From the NCBI RefSeq assembly GCF_051401765.1, contig NC_135068.1, forward strand, positions 558,001 to 622,000: a DNA stretch of 64,000 nt, read 5' to 3'. Each line of letters begins with the position of its first letter. The first letter of the stretch is position 1. Positions 62,121 to 64,000 of the stretch are shown here, piece after piece. The position numbers were made by a program, and so were the translations under genes. A model generated the notes under the pieces. The model searched no databases, was not told the DNA's origin, and saw only the letters and a list, made by a program, of their open reading frames with translations. The stretch comes from Calliopsis andreniformis (lineage: Eukaryota; Arthropoda; Insecta; Hymenoptera; Andrenidae).

Positions 62121-64000
62121 TGCTTCTGGCGTTGACATCTAAGGCCCGAGCAATTCGATGTGGTGGACAAACGAGCTGGAGTGAAGCCTAGGATGCCCGG
62201 AACGAAGAAATCACCATTACTTTCACACTGGTTGCAATTATTTCTATTATACGATGGAAAAACTGTTGTATTTTTATTGTATTTTATGCTTCTGGCGTTG
62301 ACTTCCAAGGCCTGAGTTCTTCGATTTGGTGGAACAAGGAGCTAGAGTGAAGCCTAGGTTGCCCGGAACGTAGAAATAACCATTAATTTCATACTAGTTG
62401 CAATTACTTCTGTTACAAATGGAAAAATTTGTTGTATTTTTATTTTATTTTGTGCTTCTGGCGTTGACATCTAAGGCCCGAGCTATTCGATGTGGTGGAG
62501 CAACGCCCTAGAGTGAAGCCTAGGTCGCCCGAAGCATAGAAATGACCATTACTTTCTCACTGGTTGCAATAATTCCTTTTATACGATGGAAAAACTGCTG
62601 TATTTATATTGTATTTTATGCTTCTGGCGTTGACTTCTAAGGCCCGAGATGTTCGATCTTGTGAAGATTCGCCCTAGAGTGAAGCCTATGTTGCCCGGAA
62701 CGTAGAAATGGCCATTACTTCCACACTGGTTGCAATTATTTCTATTATACGATGGAAAAACTGTTGTACTTTTATTGTATATTATGCTTCTGGCGTTGAC
62801 CTCGAAGGCCCGAGCTATTCGATCAGGTAGAGCAACATCCTACACTGAAGTCTAGGTTGTCCGGAACGTAGACATGACCATGAGTTTCACACTTGTTGCA
62901 ATTATTCCGTCTATACGATGGAAAAACTGATGTCTTTATATTGTATTTTATGCTTCCGGCGTTGACATCTAGAGCCCTAACAATTCGATGTTGTGGAGCA
63001 ACGCCCTAGAGTGAAGCCTAGGTAGCCCGGAACGTAGAAATGACCAATAGTTTCACACTGGTTGCAATTATTCCTTTTATACGATGGAAAAACTGTTGTA
63101 TTTATATTGTATTTTATGCTTCTGGCGTTGACACATTAGGCCCTAACTATTCGATGTGGTGGAGCCACGCCCTAGAGTGAAGCCTAGGTTGCCCGGAACG
63201 TAGAAATAACCATGAATTTCACACTGGTTGCAATTACTCCTGATATACAATGGAAGAACTGTTGGATTTTTAATGTATTTTATGCTTCTGGCGTTGACTT
63301 CTAATGCCCGAGCTATTCGACTTGGTGGAGCAACTAGCTAGGGTGGAGTCTAGGTTGCCCGGAACGTAGAAATAACCATTAATTGCACACTGGTTGCAAT
63401 TACTCCTGTTATACAATGGAAGAACTGTTGGATTTTTATTGTATTTTATGCTTCTGGCGTTGACTTCTAAGGACCGAGCTATTAGATCTTGTGAAGCATC
63501 GCCCTAGAGTGAAGCCTAGGTTTCCCGGAACGTAGAAATAACCATTAATTTCACACTGGTTGCAATTACCCCTGTTATACGATGGAAAAACTGTTGTACT
63601 TATATTGTATTTTATGCTTCTCGCGTTGACACCTAACGTCCTAACTATCCGACGTGGTGTAGGAACGCCCTAGAGTGAAGCCTAGGTTGCCCGGAACGTA
63701 TAAATAACCATCAATTTCACACTGGTTGCAACTACACCTGTTATACAATGGAAAAGCTGTTGTATTTTTATTGTATTTTATGCTTCTGGCGTTGACTTCT
63801 ATGGCCCTAGCTATTCGATTTGGTGGAGCAACGAGCTAGAGTGAAGCCTAGGTTGCCCGGAACGTAGAAATGAGCATTACTTTCACACTGGTTGCTATTA
63901 TTTCTATTATACGATGGAAAAACTGTTGTATTTTTATTGTATTTTATGCTTCTGGCGTTGACTTCTCAGGCCCGAGCTATTCGATCTTGTGTAGCATCGC
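62121..64000. repeat. Domain III, right end: A/B/C monomers to window edge
   Basis: About 11 monomers of A, B and C type, moderately close to consensus, with pieces resembling 53,670-54,000 (around 62,960-63,260). The last full monomer ends at 63,888 and 112 bp of the next follow. The array clearly continues past the window. Confidence 0.82.

Larger units (their letters stand above)
1..64000. repeat. Satellite DNA array, ~166-bp monomer, ~385 head-to-tail copies
   Basis: The whole window is a tandem array of a monomer of about 166 bp. Landmarks in order are: TGGTTGCAAT (position 1), ATGGAAAAACTGTTG (about 26-40), an AT-rich stretch (38-60), CTTCTGGCGTTGACTTCTAAGG (61-82), a subfamily-diagnostic segment (83-120), GAAGCCTAGGTTGCCCGGAAC (about 121-141), GTAGAAAT (142-149) and TTTCACAC (159-166). 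The landmarks recur in the same orientation from base 1 to the end, and the last monomer start is at 63,889. That gives about 385 copies averaging 165.9 bp. I saw no stretch longer than a few tens of bases that does not align to the monomer, and no inverted copy. The consensus is about 40% GC. Known for the class: long homogeneous arrays of 150-180-bp monomers typically mark centromeric or pericentromeric heterochromatin. The species and satellite family name are not recognised. Confidence 0.98.

Noticed and set aside
1..64000. CRISPR-like array, because of regular repeats.
   Set aside because: There are no short repeats separated by unique spacers; the whole period is repeated and all of it is related.
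1..64000. Transposon, LTR or other mobile element hidden in the array.
   Set aside because: I saw no target-site duplication, terminal repeat, poly-A tail or reverse-transcriptase or transposase-like reading frame, and every stretch aligns to the monomer.
1..64000. Promoter or TATA-like strings (TTTTATACG, TATAAATGG) once per monomer.
   Set aside because: They are part of an AT-rich repeat and no initiation or transcript evidence can be read from sequence. Satellite transcription is possible but not supported here.
1..64000. Dyad around GTTGCCCGGAAC and the CCTAGG palindrome as a protein-binding hairpin.
   Set aside because: The dyad matches at only 8 of 12 positions and CCTAGG is a six-base palindrome, too short to claim structure or binding.

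Overview
The whole 64-kb window is one uninterrupted eukaryotic tandem satellite array. I found no gene, RNA gene, transposon, CRISPR array or unique-sequence island. The monomer is about 166 bp and every copy lies head to tail in the same orientation. Taking TGGTTGCAAT as monomer position 1, the window begins exactly at position 1. It holds about 385 complete copies (mean about 165.9 bp) and ends 112 bp into the next one. A consensus made by eye is about 40% GC and has about 6 CpG sites. The scale and organisation fit centromeric or pericentromeric (possibly subtelomeric) heterochromatin. I cannot name the species or match the monomer to a published satellite from memory.

Layout. Domain I (1-6,680) and Domain III (about 23,966-64,000) share one set of monomer types. 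They are called A, C and B here, and in places they run in the fixed order A-C-B (498 bp). Domain II (6,681 to about 23,965) has a clearly different set, called alpha, beta, gamma and delta. An alpha unit alternates with beta or gamma (about 331-332 bp), sometimes with delta added (alpha-beta-delta, 498 bp). Domain II therefore sits as a 17-kb block inside the A/B/C array. Its left joint falls at 6,680, where two separate duplicated blocks end at the same base.

Larger units lie on top of these short phrases. Domain II carries duplicated blocks of 0.5-2.8 kb at offsets of 2,488, 3,813/4,311, 4,477, 6,300 and 7,460 bp. In Domain III, 28.9-37.8 kb has a loose 15-18-monomer period. From 44.6 to 53.5 kb there is a tandem pair of 4,481-bp (27-monomer) units that are nearly identical. 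Partial, rearranged descendants of that unit continue to about 62.1 kb. Nearly all offsets are whole multiples of the monomer, as expected from unequal crossing-over and gene conversion.

The open reading frames of 60-125 codons found in any frame are chance readings of the repeat. The same peptides recur wherever the same monomers recur, and 166 is not a multiple of 3, so no coding region is annotated. Boundaries and differences were read by eye and are accurate to roughly 10-30 bp unless stated as exact.
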